Assembly (NCBI GenBank): GCA_913057985.1
Contig: CAJXPL010000023.1
Span: forward strand, 1-40,719
Reading direction: 5' to 3'
Length of the DNA stretch: 40,719 nucleotides
Source of the DNA: an uncultured Synechococcus sp.
Lineage (GTDB): Bacteria; Cyanobacteriota; Cyanobacteriia; PCC-6307; Cyanobiaceae
The notes below the pieces were generated by a model. It made no database searches. It was not told where the DNA came from and saw only the letters and a list, made by a program, of their open reading frames with translations. Both the position numbers and the translations under genes were made by a program. Positions 8,365-19,029 of the stretch are shown here, piece by piece. Numbering within the stretch: the stretch's first letter is position 1; each line of letters begins with the position of its first letter.

Positions 8365-9111
8365 TCAACGGGTCTGCACTTGCACCCAGTCGATCGCCTC
8401 CGGTGCTGCGATCAACTGCACCACCGCGACCGGTGCAGGCACAGCCTGTTCATCCACCGACTGGATCACCCCCACCGGCACGTTGGGGGGCAACAGGGTG
8501 CTGGCCGGGGACGTGGCCACAAGATCCCCGGGCCGCACGTCGGGGTCCTTATCGATGAAGCGGAGCGACAGACGGCTGCTGCCGCGGCCCACCAGCAATC
8601 CATGGCGGCGGCTGCGGGGCAGCCAGACGCCGATCGCATGGCCCGGGGCAGTGAGCAACTTCACCCGCGCCGTGGAGGGGGTGACACTGTCGATGCGGCC
8701 CACCAAACCGCCGGGGCCAAGAACCGCATCGCTCCGACCGATGCCCTGCAGCGAGCCCTTGCCCAGTTGCAATTGTTGCCACCACCCTCGGGAGGAGCGG
8801 GAGATCACGGCAGCCGAAACGTTTCCTTGCGCTGATCCTTGTTGATGCAACTCCAGCAGAGCGCGCAAGCGACGGTTGTCGTCTTCCAGCAACTGCAGAC
8901 GAGAGAGATCCTCCAAATTCGTGGCAGCCATGACCCATTCCCGCTGGGCAGACCCAGGCCAGAACGGACGGCTGAGCAGGGCATAGGCATCGGTGAAACC
9001 AGCACCCTTGCTCAGACGCACCATCAGAAGCCCGGCCACAAGCAGCAGCCAGGGGGTGAGTTGCCCCAATCCACGCCAGCGGCTCTTGCCGGGACGGAGC
9101 GTTGGGGCCAT
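8365..9111 (-). CDS. mreC: Cell shape-determining protein MreC
   Basis: Periplasmic scaffold of the rod complex, linking MreB to the cell-wall synthases. The protein has 248 residues. A short basic cytoplasmic tail (MAPTLRPGKSRWRG) and one transmembrane helix (about 19-33, LTPWLLLVAGLLMVR) lead into a coiled coil (about 67-90, LEDLSRLQLLEDDNRRLRALLEL). The MreC beta domain follows: VISRSSRGWWQQLQLGKGS, GLVGRIDSVTPSTARVKLLT, VRPGDLVATSP. It starts four bases after mreB, and the mreBCD order is canonical. Confidence 0.94.
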   Translation of the reverse strand: MAPTLRPGKSRWRGLGQLTPWLLLVAGLLMVRLSKGAGFTDAYALLSRPFWPGSAQREWVMAATNLEDLSRLQLLEDDNRRLRALLELHQQGSAQGNVSAAVISRSSRGWWQQLQLGKGSLQGIGRSDAVLGPGGLVGRIDSVTPSTARVKLLTAPGHAIGVWLPRSRRHGLLVGRGSSRLSLRFIDKDPDVRPGDLVATSPASTLLPPNVPVGVIQSVDEQAVPAPVAVVQLIAAPEAIDWVQVQTR

Positions 9112-9115
9112 GGCT

Positions 9116-10174
9116 TCAGGCGCCTGCGGCGGAGCGGACGAATTCCGGGGTATCCACCACCCGCTGCAGACGCTTCCAGTCCTCCAGTACCTGGCCGCAG
9201 CCGTTCACAACACAGAGAAGAGGCTCCTCGGCGATGTGGACAAAGATGCCGGTCTCGTGACTGATCAGGTCGCTGATGCCCCGCACCAACGCACCACCTC
9301 CAGCCAGCATGATGCCGCGATCCACAATGTCGGCCGCCAACTCAGGCGGTGTGCGCTCCAGAGTTCGCTTCACCGCTTCGACAATCACATTGAGCGGTTC
9401 GGCGATGGCTTCCCGGAGATCACCAGCCTTGAGATTGATGGTGCGCGGCAAACCAGAGAGCAGGTGCAGACCCCGCACATCCATGGACTGCTGATCGAAC
9501 TCGTCGTCGGGGAAGGCGGAGCCGATGCGGATCTTGATTTCCTCAGCCGTGCGCTCACCCACCACCATGTTGTGCACCTTTTTGAGGTAGACGCTGATGG
9601 AGTCGCTGATCTCATCGCCGGCAACGCGGACGGACTCACTCAGCACCGTTCCGCCCAGGCTCAATACCGCAACCTCAGTGGTGCCGCCGCCGATATCAAC
9701 AATCAACGTTCCAACGGGCTCGGTGACCGGAAGTCCCGCGCCGATGGCAGCTGCCACCGGCTCATCAATCAGATGCACCTCACGGGCCCCAGCCATGCCC
9801 GCCTCACGAACGGCGCGGCGCTCCACACCGGTGACACCACTGGGGATGCCCACCACAAGCCGAGGGGCAATGATGCCGCGGCCCTCATTGCCTTTGGTGA
9901 TGAAGGTTTTGAGCATCTGCTCAGCGGCATCAAAATCGGCAATCACCCCATCGCGCAACGGGCGGACAGCCCGGATGTTTCCAGGGGTGCGGCCAAGCAT
10001 CAACTTGGCTTCATCACCCACAGCCATGGTGGTTCCAAGCTCAAGATCAAGAGCCACCACGGAGGGCTCCTGCAGCACGATGCCCCGACCGGAAACGTAG
10101 ATCAGGGTGTTGGCAGTGCCCAGGTCGATGCCGATGTCGCGCGACAGCTGGAAACGACGAAAGAACACAGACAC
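9116..10174 (-). CDS. mreB: Rod shape-determining actin homolog MreB
   Basis: Actin-like ATPase forming membrane-associated filaments that position elongation-phase peptidoglycan synthesis. It has 352 residues. Signatures are SRDIGIDLGTANTLIYVSG (phosphate 1 loop), VVGIPSGVTGVERRAV, LIDEPVAAAIGAGLPV, GTLIVDIGGGTTEVAVLSL (phosphate 2 loop) and GIMLAGGGALVRGISDLI (adenosine motif). The first in-frame start is GTG at 10174; GTG 10168 would give MFFRRFQLS, the commoner cyanobacterial N-terminus, and may be the true start. It heads the mreB-mreC-mreD-lipoprotein run and is divergent from ssb, with about 136 bases between them for both promoters. Confidence 0.96.
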   Translation of the reverse strand: MSVFFRRFQLSRDIGIDLGTANTLIYVSGRGIVLQEPSVVALDLELGTTMAVGDEAKLMLGRTPGNIRAVRPLRDGVIADFDAAEQMLKTFITKGNEGRGIIAPRLVVGIPSGVTGVERRAVREAGMAGAREVHLIDEPVAAAIGAGLPVTEPVGTLIVDIGGGTTEVAVLSLGGTVLSESVRVAGDEISDSISVYLKKVHNMVVGERTAEEIKIRIGSAFPDDEFDQQSMDVRGLHLLSGLPRTINLKAGDLREAIAEPLNVIVEAVKRTLERTPPELAADIVDRGIMLAGGGALVRGISDLISHETGIFVHIAEEPLLCVVNGCGQVLEDWKRLQRVVDTPEFVRSAAGA

Positions 10175-10310
10175 CGCAGTCGAGATCGCCGGATCATAGG
10201 GGCGTTCTCAGCGGTTGCCTGTTACACCCAGCGGCTTGGGTGGAACTCCTTAAAAGCAGTCACCCAACCGGTGCCGCATCATGAATCCAAATTCAGGAGA
10301 TGAATTGTCT

Positions 10311-10688
10311 ATGGGCGTTAATTCCGTCACCCTCGTCGGCCGTGCCGGCCGCGATCCCGAAGTGCGTTACTTCGAATCCGGCAGCATGGTGGCCAACCTC
10401 ACCATGGCGGTGAACCGTCGCAGCCGCGACGATGAACCCGACTGGTTCAACCTCGAGATCTGGGGCAAGCAGGCCCAGGTTGCTGCGGATTACGTGAAGA
10501 AGGGCTCCCTGCTCGGGATCATCGGCAGCTTCAAGCTGGACCGCTGGACCGACCGTACCAGCGGCGAAGAGCGCAGCAAACCCGTGGTCCGCGTGGATCG
10601 GCTCGAACTGCTTGGATCCAAACGGGACAACCAGGAGGCCGCCGGCAGCTTTGGCGGCCAGGTCTCCGATGAGGACATCCCCTTCTGA
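10311..10688 (+). CDS. ssb: Single-stranded DNA-binding protein
   Basis: Coats single-stranded DNA in replication, repair and recombination. The 125-residue form begins MGVNSVTLVGRAGRDPEVRY. The OB fold covers about residues 1-105 (VANLTMAVNRRSRDDEPDWF, LEIWGKQAQVAADYVKKGSL). The linker is very short and ends in the acidic tip DEDIPF, which binds partner proteins. ATG 10311 is chosen because the family starts there and AGGAG lies upstream at 10294-10298, although 12 bases of spacing is long; an in-frame ATG at 10281 would add ten residues. Confidence 0.95.
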   Translation: MGVNSVTLVGRAGRDPEVRYFESGSMVANLTMAVNRRSRDDEPDWFNLEIWGKQAQVAADYVKKGSLLGIIGSFKLDRWTDRTSGEERSKPVVRVDRLELLGSKRDNQEAAGSFGGQVSDEDIPF

Positions 10689-10720
10689 GCCTCCTTCTCA
10701 GCCCCCCCCCGCGCCGGTGC

Positions 10721-11380
10721 TCAGTCGGACGACTGACGCCGGCGCCAGATGCGCAGACCCAACCAGATTGCGCCCGCCAGCAGCGATACCACCAGCAACA
10801 CCTTGACGGCCTTGGAGACCGGGTCAATCCACAGCTCAACGTTGCTGTATCCCTCTCCGAGAACCATCCCAGCCACGGTGAGCAGGGCCGTCCAGATCAG
10901 GCTTCCGGCGGTGGTCCAGACCAGAAACGGCGCCATCGGCATCATTTCAATGCCCGCTGGGACCGAGATCAACGTGCGAATGCCAGGCACCAGTCGCCCC
11001 CAGAACACAAGTGCGGTGCCATAGCGGCTGAACCAGCGGCGGCTGCGGGCCAACTCATCGGCACTGATGCCGATCCAGCGACCGTGGCGTTGCAACCAGG
11101 CTTCGATCCGTTCCTCGTTGATCAAGCGACCGATCCCATACCAGGGCAGGGCACCGAGCACCGTGCCCAGCAAACCCGCCAGCACAACGGGCACCAGATC
11201 CAGTTGACCCTGCTGCACATAGAAGCCCCCGAGGGGCATGATCAGCTCGGACGGAATCGGCGGGAACAGATTCTCGAGAAACATCGCCGCGAAAATTGCG
11301 GTGTAACCCAGCCACTGGTTGGCCTCCACCGCCTGGCCGACCAACTCCGGCAGCTGTGTGATCAGATCAGAAAGCCCCAT
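10721..11380 (-). CDS. DedA-family membrane protein
   Basis: Member of the DedA/VTT superfamily, inner-membrane proteins linked to lipid scrambling or undecaprenyl-phosphate recycling and envelope homeostasis. It has 219 residues with five or six hydrophobic segments. The family signature FLENLFPPIPSELIMPLGGF is near the N-terminus, then GTVLGALPWYGIGR, RYGTALVFWGRLVPGIRTLISVPAGI (the second conserved motif with Arg and Gly) and a basic C-terminal tail (WLGLRIWRRRQSSD). It is transcribed away from ahcY and converges on ssb. The exact substrate cannot be told from sequence. Confidence 0.92.
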   Translation of the reverse strand: MGLSDLITQLPELVGQAVEANQWLGYTAIFAAMFLENLFPPIPSELIMPLGGFYVQQGQLDLVPVVLAGLLGTVLGALPWYGIGRLINEERIEAWLQRHGRWIGISADELARSRRWFSRYGTALVFWGRLVPGIRTLISVPAGIEMMPMAPFLVWTTAGSLIWTALLTVAGMVLGEGYSNVELWIDPVSKAVKVLLVVSLLAGAIWLGLRIWRRRQSSD

Positions 11381-11433
11381 GGAGACTGCGCTTGATGGCG
11401 CAAGTCTTCCATGGGGCCGTGAGAATCAGATTC

Positions 11434-11448
11434 CGATCCGCAGGATCG
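11434..11448 (-). terminator. Short hairpin after the ahcY stop
   Basis: A perfect CGATCC/GGATCG inverted repeat with a three-base loop lies just beyond the ahcY stop on the minus strand, followed by a second weak palindrome (GAATC/GATTC, 11423-11433). There is no U-tract. It may slow or end ahcY transcription, but the stem is short. Confidence 0.3.
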
Positions 11449-11451
11449 TGA

Positions 11452-12882
<1,431 letters not shown>

Positions 12883-12889
12883 GGATCTA

Positions 12890-13405
12890 ATGCTCCCTAA
12901 AGCAATCGTGGAGTTGAATCTCTGCAGAGACGCCGAGGCTTCGGGCTCGCCAGAACCGGACTCTACAGGGCATGTCTGGTCCCTTGAGACCCTTGAGACG
13001 ACCCGCGCCCTGGGCCGATTGCTGGCGCGCGAGCTTCCGACGGGAGCAATCCTGCTGTTGAGCGGCCCCCTGGGGGCCGGCAAAACATCGCTGGTGCAGG
13101 GCCTGGCCGAAGGCCTAGGGATCAGCGAAGCGATCACCAGCCCCACCTTCGCGTTGGCGCAGCACTACCCCCAGGGGGAGCCGCAACTGGTGCACCTTGA
13201 TCTCTATCGCTTGGAGCAACCGGCCTCCGCCGATGAACTGTTTCTTCAGGAGGAGGAGGAGGCACAATCCACCGGAGCGTTGATGGCCGTGGAGTGGCCG
13301 GAACGGCTGGGGCTCGATCTGGCCGAGGCCTGGCACCTGGAGCTTCGCCATCAAGACGAAGGGCGACTGGCTCAGCTCACCTCACCCAGGAAGGCCTCCA
13401 CCTGA
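12890..13405 (+). CDS. tsaE: tRNA threonylcarbamoyladenosine biosynthesis ATPase TsaE
   Basis: P-loop ATPase of the TsaB-TsaD-TsaE complex that makes t6A37 in ANN-decoding tRNAs. It has 171 residues from ATG 12890. Motifs are the Walker [26 protein letters not shown], the Walker B-like [10 protein letters not shown], and VEWPERLG. The core starts near [19 protein letters not shown], so the first 25-30 residues are an extension and the true start may be the ATG at 12881 or GTG at 12908. The 3' end overlaps the convergent sugar-kinase gene by 34 bases. Confidence 0.88.
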   Translation: MLPKAIVELNLCRDAEASGSPEPDSTGHVWSLETLETTRALGRLLARELPTGAILLLSGPLGAGKTSLVQGLAEGLGISEAITSPTFALAQHYPQGEPQLVHLDLYRLEQPASADELFLQEEEEAQSTGALMAVEWPERLGLDLAEAWHLELRHQDEGRLAQLTSPRKAST

Positions 13406-14328
13406 GCCTGCGTGGGCTGGGGATCAATGCCACCGGCCCCGCCGCAGACCAGAGCACCACAGGCAGCTGCGAAGCGAATGCGCTCCTGGGGGGCAGCAGC
13501 CCAGCGGTGCAACAGCCCGGCCGTGAAGGCATCGCCGGCTCCGGTGGTGTCGACGACGGAGGGGGGCCGAAAGGCGGCCTGCTGACCTGAGTCAGCCCCC
13601 AATTGCCAGCGCACCGGGGCCGCTCCATCAGTCACCACCACATCGGGTCGCTGGGGCAAGGCCTGCTGGATCACGCCGGGATCGTCGGTGTTGAACAACC
13701 AAACCGCTTCCTCCCGCGCCAACTTGATCAAGGCCGCCTGAGCCAAGAGCGGTTGAATCGCCACCTTCGCCGCTGCGGACGGTCCCGCCTCGGGATCAGC
13801 GGTGACATCCCAGAACGTGGGACGCCAGTTCACATCGAGAGCAATCGCCGTGCCCTGGCTCCTGGCCTGGCGCACGGCCGACAGCAGGGCCGAAGCCGAC
13901 ATGGGTGCCGCCAGCGGCAGCGTGCCGATCAACAACCATCGGGCCTGGGGTAAGGCAACCGGCTCCAGAGCCTGGTCCGCGAAACCCGCCCCTGCATCCC
14001 CGGCAAAGCCCTGAAACTGCCGTTCCCCATCCCGCGCACGGCGCACCAGCACGATCCGGCTGGGACGCTCGCCATCCCGCTGCAGCAGTGCAGTCTCCAC
14101 TCCACGCTCGCCAAACAGACACACAAACGCCTCACCAATGGCGTCCTGCCCCACGCGACCGGCAAAGGCCACAGATGTGCCCAGGCGGGCCAGTCCACAG
14201 GCCACATTGGCCGGTGCACCCCCCAGACGATCATCCACCGCTCGATCCACGGCCGGATCACCTCCGGGGGGACCAAGCCGATCGATCAGGGCTTCACCGA
14301 GACAGACGACAACGGGATCAAGCGCCAT
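13372..14328 (-). CDS. PfkB-family carbohydrate kinase (fructokinase-like)
   Basis: Ribokinase/PfkB-type sugar kinase of 318 residues. The N-terminal PfkB region has VVCLGEALIDRLG and RLGGAPANVACGLARLGTSVAFAGRVGQD; the C-terminal signature DTTGAGDAFTAGLLHRW includes the catalytic Asp. The FGERGVET and NWRPTFW segments resemble bacterial and plant fructokinases, so fructose is the likeliest substrate, but family members also use ribose, adenosine or other sugars. It lies nine bases after mutY on the same strand. Confidence 0.88.
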   Translation of the reverse strand: MALDPVVVCLGEALIDRLGPPGGDPAVDRAVDDRLGGAPANVACGLARLGTSVAFAGRVGQDAIGEAFVCLFGERGVETALLQRDGERPSRIVLVRRARDGERQFQGFAGDAGAGFADQALEPVALPQARWLLIGTLPLAAPMSASALLSAVRQARSQGTAIALDVNWRPTFWDVTADPEAGPSAAAKVAIQPLLAQAALIKLAREEAVWLFNTDDPGVIQQALPQRPDVVVTDGAAPVRWQLGADSGQQAAFRPPSVVDTTGAGDAFTAGLLHRWAAAPQERIRFAAACGALVCGGAGGIDPQPTQAQVEAFLGEVS

Positions 14329-14337
14329 CTGACCGCT

Positions 14338-15477
14338 TCAGGACCTTGCCCAAGGGTGGGCAGAACTCGCCAACCTGCCAAGCAACGCCGCAATGATCTT
14401 GGTGTTGGCTGCTGGAAAGGGGTAATTCGCCAGGTCCTCCGGGCGCACCCAACGCACCTGCTGACTGGCGAGGGGCTGCGGTTCCCCTGAGACCCAGGAG
14501 CAGAGATGCACCACAAAGCGCAGCTTCTTGTGGCTGTAGGCGTGATCCACCGTGATCAACTCCTCGCCCACTGTCACCGCGATGCCGAGTTCCTCCTTCA
14601 GCTCACGCACGATGCAGGTTTCGATCGTTTCGCCCAGCTCCTGCTTGCCACCGGGGAACTCCCACATGCCCCCCAGCAGGCCTTCCTCCAGCCGCTGGTC
14701 GATCAACACCTCCCCCGCCGCGTTGAGCACGACACCCACACCGATCACCTGGAAGGGCAAGGACTTGGGGGCGTCGGTCACGGGCCAGCGGCGGGGGTCG
14801 CCGGCAGCGTAAGCAGCGCAGTGGGATTGCCAGGGGCAGCAGGGGCAGTCCGGCTGGCGGGGGGTGCAAAGCGTGGCCCCCAGATCCATCAAGGCCTGGT
14901 TGGTGTCACGAGGCCGCAGCGGATCAAGCAGGGCCTCGCTCCAGGTCCAGAAGAGGGCGTCGTCGCGGGCTGGCGGGCGTGGATGGGCCATCAAGCGCGC
15001 CAGCACCCGTTTGACGTTTCCATCCAGGATCGGCAACGGGATATTGAAGGCACTGGAAAGGATGCTGCCGGCGGTGGTGCGGCCAACGCCCGGCAAGGCC
15101 ATCCAACCCTCCAAGCTGTGCGGCCACGGGTGGCCCACCAGCAGCTGCGCTGCCTCATGCAGCCGACGCGCCCGCGAGTAATACCCCAGGCCCTGCCACT
15201 GCAACCGCACCTCATCCAGAGACGCCGCGGCCAGGGCCTCCACAGTGGGAAACGCTGCCATCCAGCGCGTCCAGTAGGGGAGCGCCACGGCCAACTGGGT
15301 CTGCTGCAGCATCACCTCAGCAATCCAGATGCCGTATGGATCGAGCTGATCATCCGGCGCTGGAGGCACACCACCAGACAACAGCTTCCACGGGAGTCCG
15401 CCGCGGCCATGGCGCTCCCACCAAACCAGCAAGGCTGTCGATAGAAGAGCAGCTTTGGCCTCGGTCAACGCATCCAT
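14338..15477 (-). CDS. mutY: A/G-specific adenine DNA glycosylase MutY with C-terminal NUDIX-like domain
   Basis: Removes adenine mispaired with 8-oxoguanine. It has 379 residues from ATG 15477 (MDALTEAKAAL). The HhH-GPD domain has catalytic Glu54 in EVMLQQTQ, GYYSRARRL, the helix-hairpin-helix LPGVGRTTAGSI and catalytic Asp in PILDGNVKRVLARL. Four cysteines (CTPRQPDCPCCPWQSHC) form the Fe-S cluster loop. The C-terminal NUDIX-like domain (about 245-365) carries GVVLNAAGEVLIDQR and GGMWEFPGGKQELGET with RELKEELG, used in MutY for 8-oxoG recognition. Upstream in-frame residues do not fit the family. It is divergent from the hydrolase gene with a 93-base spacer. Confidence 0.96.
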   Translation of the reverse strand: MDALTEAKAALLSTALLVWWERHGRGGLPWKLLSGGVPPAPDDQLDPYGIWIAEVMLQQTQLAVALPYWTRWMAAFPTVEALAAASLDEVRLQWQGLGYYSRARRLHEAAQLLVGHPWPHSLEGWMALPGVGRTTAGSILSSAFNIPLPILDGNVKRVLARLMAHPRPPARDDALFWTWSEALLDPLRPRDTNQALMDLGATLCTPRQPDCPCCPWQSHCAAYAAGDPRRWPVTDAPKSLPFQVIGVGVVLNAAGEVLIDQRLEEGLLGGMWEFPGGKQELGETIETCIVRELKEELGIAVTVGEELITVDHAYSHKKLRFVVHLCSWVSGEPQPLASQQVRWVRPEDLANYPFPAANTKIIAALLGRLASSAHPWARS

Positions 15478-15570
15478 TGGTTCGCGATTGGTGTCAGAAC
15501 AGGACCCGTGCAACGACCGTCCATCCAAGTGCTTCGCTCGCCAGGATGCACTGGCGCAGCAAGTCAAGGC

Positions 15571-16491
15571 GTGAGCCCGAGCAACAACCTCTGGAGCTGG
15601 AACGAGCGATCAATCGGTTGGAACCTGATGGGCGACCCCAATGCCGAAGAGGCCGTGTTGCTGATTCATGGTTTCGGGGCCAACACCAACCACTGGCGCT
15701 TCAACCAACCGGTGCTGGCCGAACTGATGCCCACCTACGCCATCGATCTGCTCGGCTTCGGGCGCAGCGATCAGCCCCAGGCCCGCTTGAAGGATGAGTC
15801 CGTTTCAGCGGATGCCGTTCATTACGGCTTTGATCTGTGGGGCCAACAGGTGGCTGACTTCTGCCGCCAAGTCATCGATCGCCCGGTGCGATTGGTGGGC
15901 AACTCGATCGGCGGGGTCGTTGCCCTGCGAGCCGCACAACTCCTGGGCGAGCGCTGCCGTGGCGTGGTGCTGATCGACTGCGCCCAGCGCTTGATGGACG
16001 ACAAGCAACTGGCCACACAACCGGCTTGGATGGCCTGGATCAGGCCACTGCTGAAAACGATGGTGCGGCAGCGCTGGCTCAGCACTGCGCTGTTCCGCAA
16101 TGCCGCACGGCCCGGCGTGATCCGCAGCGTGTTGAAGCAGGCCTATCCCAGTGGCGCCAACATCGACGACGACCTGGTGGATCTGGTGTTCCAACCAACC
16201 CAACGCAACGGTGCCGCCGAGGCTTTCCGCGGATTCATCAACCTGTTCGACGATCATCTCGCCCCACAGTTGATGGAAGAGCTAAGCCTTCCAGTTGATC
16301 TGATCTGGGGCGAACGTGATCCATGGGAGCCAATTGCTGAAGCCGAACGCTGGGCCCAGACCCTGAACTGCGTTCAATCCCTCTCAGTGATTCGCAACGC
16401 AGGCCACTGCCCCCACGACGAAGCACCGGATCAAGTCAATCCGGTGCTGCAAAGGCTGATCAACAAAAAATTAATTCAGCAGGCGACGTAA
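15571..16491 (+). CDS. Alpha/beta-fold hydrolase
   Basis: A 306-residue hydrolase. The N-terminal oxyanion motif is LLIHGFGANTNHW; the nucleophile elbow GNSIGG carries the Ser; acid and base are likely Asp in WGERDPWEPI and His in NAGHCPHDEAP. GTG 15571 gives the N-terminus SPSNNLWSWNERSIGWNLMG, which fits the cyanobacterial members better than the later ATG 15628. The GNS(I/L)GG elbow is also seen in plastid pheophytinase-like proteins, but that is not enough to assign a substrate. The last 16 bases overlap the convergent sigma-factor gene. Confidence 0.85.
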   Translation: MSPSNNLWSWNERSIGWNLMGDPNAEEAVLLIHGFGANTNHWRFNQPVLAELMPTYAIDLLGFGRSDQPQARLKDESVSADAVHYGFDLWGQQVADFCRQVIDRPVRLVGNSIGGVVALRAAQLLGERCRGVVLIDCAQRLMDDKQLATQPAWMAWIRPLLKTMVRQRWLSTALFRNAARPGVIRSVLKQAYPSGANIDDDLVDLVFQPTQRNGAAEAFRGFINLFDDHLAPQLMEELSLPVDLIWGERDPWEPIAEAERWAQTLNCVQSLSVIRNAGHCPHDEAPDQVNPVLQRLINKKLIQQAT

Positions 16492-17483
16492 GCCTCCACT
16501 TGATCACTCACCCGACGCAGACCGGCCAAACCATCACGCTCGAGGTTGCGAACACGGTCGCGACTCATGCCCAGAATTCGGCCGATGCCCGTGAGGCTCA
16601 TCGGGTCTTCCCCATCCATGCCGTAACGCATCCGTAGCACCTGCTCCTGCAGGTGGGGCAGCTGCCCCAGGAGGCTGCGCAGATCGCCCTTCAAGCAATC
16701 CTCTTCCACCTGATCACTGGGCAGATCGGCATCGCCGGAAAGCAACTCCAGCAGTTCGGTGTCGTCACCATCACCAACCTTCATTTCAAGGCTGACGGGC
16801 TGACGGGCACGGCACATCAGATCTTTGACGTCGTCTTCAGGCAGCTCAACGAATTCAGCCAACTCGGTGACGGTGGGTGTTCGTCCCAGTTCCTGGCTCA
16901 GCTCCCGCTGACCCTTCTTGAGCTTGTTCAACATCTCGGTGATGTGGATCGGCAACCGGATCGTGCGGCTCTTTTCGGCGATGGCCCGGGTGATGCCCTG
17001 ACGAATCCACCAATAGGCATAAGTGGAAAATTTGTAGCCACGGGTGGGATCGAACTTCTCCACACCACGCACCAGGCCAATGGTGCCCTCCTGGATCAGA
17101 TCCAGGAGCTCCATGTTCCGCTTTGTGTACTTCTTGGCCACACTCACTACCAGCCGGAGGTTGGCGGCGACCATGCGTTCCTTGGCGCGCCGTCCATGCT
17201 GCAACTTGCGCTTGAGCTGCATGGACGACAGCCCTGACGCCTTGGCCAGCGCATCGCGGCTGGGCTTCTCTCCAGCCTTGCTCTCGAGCTCAGACTCGAG
17301 CGCCTCCAAATCCATCAGGTCCTGCACCTGGCGACCCAGGGTGATTTCCTGCTCGTGGGTCAGCAGCGGCACCCGGCCGATGTCACGCAGATAGGAGCGA
17401 ACCAGATCAACGTCTGCCGTGACGGCTCTTGCCGCCTTTGCAGCGGCCTTGGGCTTGGAAGCAGCGGTCGCAGCCGGAGCCAT
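16476..17483 (-). CDS. Group 2 (RpoD-like) RNA polymerase sigma factor
   Basis: Non-essential sigma-70-type factor of 335 residues. It lacks region 1.1 and begins with an Ala/Lys-rich tail (residues 1-22). Region 1.2 is DLVRSYLRDIGRVPLLTHEQE; regions 2.1-2.4 include NLRLVVSVAKKY, LDLIQEGTIGLVRGVEKFDP and YKFSTYAYWWIRQGITRAIA; region 3 starts IRLPIHITEMLNKLKK; region 4.2 is TGIGRILGMSRDRVRNLERDGL. The length and conserved region 2.4/4.2 place it with the cyanobacterial SigB-E-like group, which recognises principal-type promoters under stress or stationary conditions. Only 54 bases separate it from mgtE upstream. Confidence 0.93.
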   Translation of the reverse strand: MAPAATAASKPKAAAKAARAVTADVDLVRSYLRDIGRVPLLTHEQEITLGRQVQDLMDLEALESELESKAGEKPSRDALAKASGLSSMQLKRKLQHGRRAKERMVAANLRLVVSVAKKYTKRNMELLDLIQEGTIGLVRGVEKFDPTRGYKFSTYAYWWIRQGITRAIAEKSRTIRLPIHITEMLNKLKKGQRELSQELGRTPTVTELAEFVELPEDDVKDLMCRARQPVSLEMKVGDGDDTELLELLSGDADLPSDQVEEDCLKGDLRSLLGQLPHLQEQVLRMRYGMDGEDPMSLTGIGRILGMSRDRVRNLERDGLAGLRRVSDQVEAYVAC

Positions 17484-17537
17484 GGGGTGCTTCTTTGAGT
17501 TATGTGAAGCGTACTCCTAAGAAACGTAAACAGACTC

Positions 17538-18998
17538 TCAGGAAACACCCAAAACAAAGAAATGGGTAGAAATACCTGTGGCTTGCACCAGCTGCGGCAG
17601 ATGCACCAGCAGCCATCCCGCCGTCTTCAGGTAGATCAGCGTGCCCGCCACATCCGTGCAGGTGGTGATGAAGGGGGTGGACATCAACGCCGGATCCAGA
17701 CCCATGCGGTCAAACAGCAGCGGAAACGCGGCACCGGCCGTGGCCGCCAGGGTGGTGATCGCGAGCAGGCTCATCCCCACCGAGAGCCCCACCAGTGCGC
17801 TTTCGCCGCGCCACCAGGCAAATGGAACCACCAGCAACATCATCAACACCCCCAGCAACGCCCCCGCCATGGCTTCTCGGCCAATCGCCCGCAGGGGTCC
17901 GAGGCTGGAGATGCTCTGCGTGCTCAAACCACGGATCACCACCGTGGAGCTCTGGGCCCCCACGTTGCCGCCGGTGCCACCCAGCAGGGGAATGAACGCC
18001 GCCAGCAACACCACCTGCTGCAGCACGTCTTCATTGGCAGCAATCACCTCTGAAGTGAAAAAGCTGGCCAGCACCAACACCGCAAGCCACACCACACGAC
18101 GGCGAGCAACGGTGAACAGGTTGCTGCTGAAGTAATCGTCGTCATCGCCGGCCTGCACCGCGCCGGCGGCGTAGAGATCACGGGTGGCCTCCTGCTCGAT
18201 CACATCGATCACGTCATCCACCGTGACGATGCCCACCAGACGCTGTTCCAAATCCACCACGGGAACGGCGAGAAAGTCGTAGCGCTGAATCGTGCGGGCA
18301 ACCTTCTCCTGATCCGTGTCGGTGCTGACGCTCAGCACCTCCTCCGTCATCACATCGCCGATGCGGGCTTGGGGGTCTGCTGTGACCAGATCCCGCAGCG
18401 AGAGGATGCCGGTGAGGCGTCGCTCCGCATCGGTGACATAGAGGGAATAGATCGTCTCGGTGTCGCGGGCACGCCGCCGCACAATCTCGAGTGCCACCGC
18501 AGCCGTCTGGTTTTCCTTGAGGGCGATGTATTCGGTCGTCATCAGGCGACCGGCCGTCTCCGAGCGGTAACCCAGCAATTCAGCGGTCACCTTGCGCTCA
18601 TCGGGGCTGAGCTCACTCAGCAGCTGCCGCACCACCTTGGCCGGCAATTCCTCAAACAATCGGGCGCGGTCATCCGGCGACATCTCCTCCACCACCTCAC
18701 GCATCTCCCCGGAACGCAGCAGGCTCAACAGGCTCTGCTGGGTAGCAGCGTCGAGGTACTCATAGACGCTGATGGCCTCGTCTTTGCTGAGCAGTCGAAA
18801 GGCAATCGCCTGAAGATTGGCCGGCAAATTGCCGATCGCTTCGGCGATGTCCACCGGTTGCACCGGCTCCAGCAGCAGTTTCACAGCGTCGTAATTGCCC
18901 GCCTGGAGCATCGCGGCGAGCTCATGGGACACCGCCTCCGCCAGCAACTCAGGCTCCATGCTCACGCCAGCATTGCTCAGCCCCGATGCCTCCGTCAT
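17538..18998 (-). CDS. mgtE: MgtE-family magnesium transporter
   Basis: Mg2+-gated channel of the inner membrane with 486 residues. The cytoplasmic N domain (about 20-165) has VDIAEAIGNLP and FEELPAKVVRQLLSELSPDER. Two CBS domains follow (about 165-290: TIYSLYVTDAERRLTGILSLRDLV and FLAVPVVDLEQRLVGIVTVDD). The C-terminal part has five hydrophobic segments including the pore signature FIPLLGGTGGNVGAQSSTVV and TTCTDVAGTLIYLKTA. It is divergent from the peroxidase gene across only 72 bases, leaving no room for a long Mg2+-sensing leader such as an M-box. Confidence 0.95.
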   Translation of the reverse strand: MTEASGLSNAGVSMEPELLAEAVSHELAAMLQAGNYDAVKLLLEPVQPVDIAEAIGNLPANLQAIAFRLLSKDEAISVYEYLDAATQQSLLSLLRSGEMREVVEEMSPDDRARLFEELPAKVVRQLLSELSPDERKVTAELLGYRSETAGRLMTTEYIALKENQTAAVALEIVRRRARDTETIYSLYVTDAERRLTGILSLRDLVTADPQARIGDVMTEEVLSVSTDTDQEKVARTIQRYDFLAVPVVDLEQRLVGIVTVDDVIDVIEQEATRDLYAAGAVQAGDDDDYFSSNLFTVARRRVVWLAVLVLASFFTSEVIAANEDVLQQVVLLAAFIPLLGGTGGNVGAQSSTVVIRGLSTQSISSLGPLRAIGREAMAGALLGVLMMLLVVPFAWWRGESALVGLSVGMSLLAITTLAATAGAAFPLLFDRMGLDPALMSTPFITTCTDVAGTLIYLKTAGWLLVHLPQLVQATGISTHFFVLGVS

Positions 18999-19029
18999 GC
19001 CCCTCCGGCCGGGAGCCCAGTGTATGGCC

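Noticed and set aside
10702-10710. Run of nine C after ssb
   Set aside because: It is an isolated homopolymer in a short spacer; it does not change a reading frame and shows no phase-variation context.
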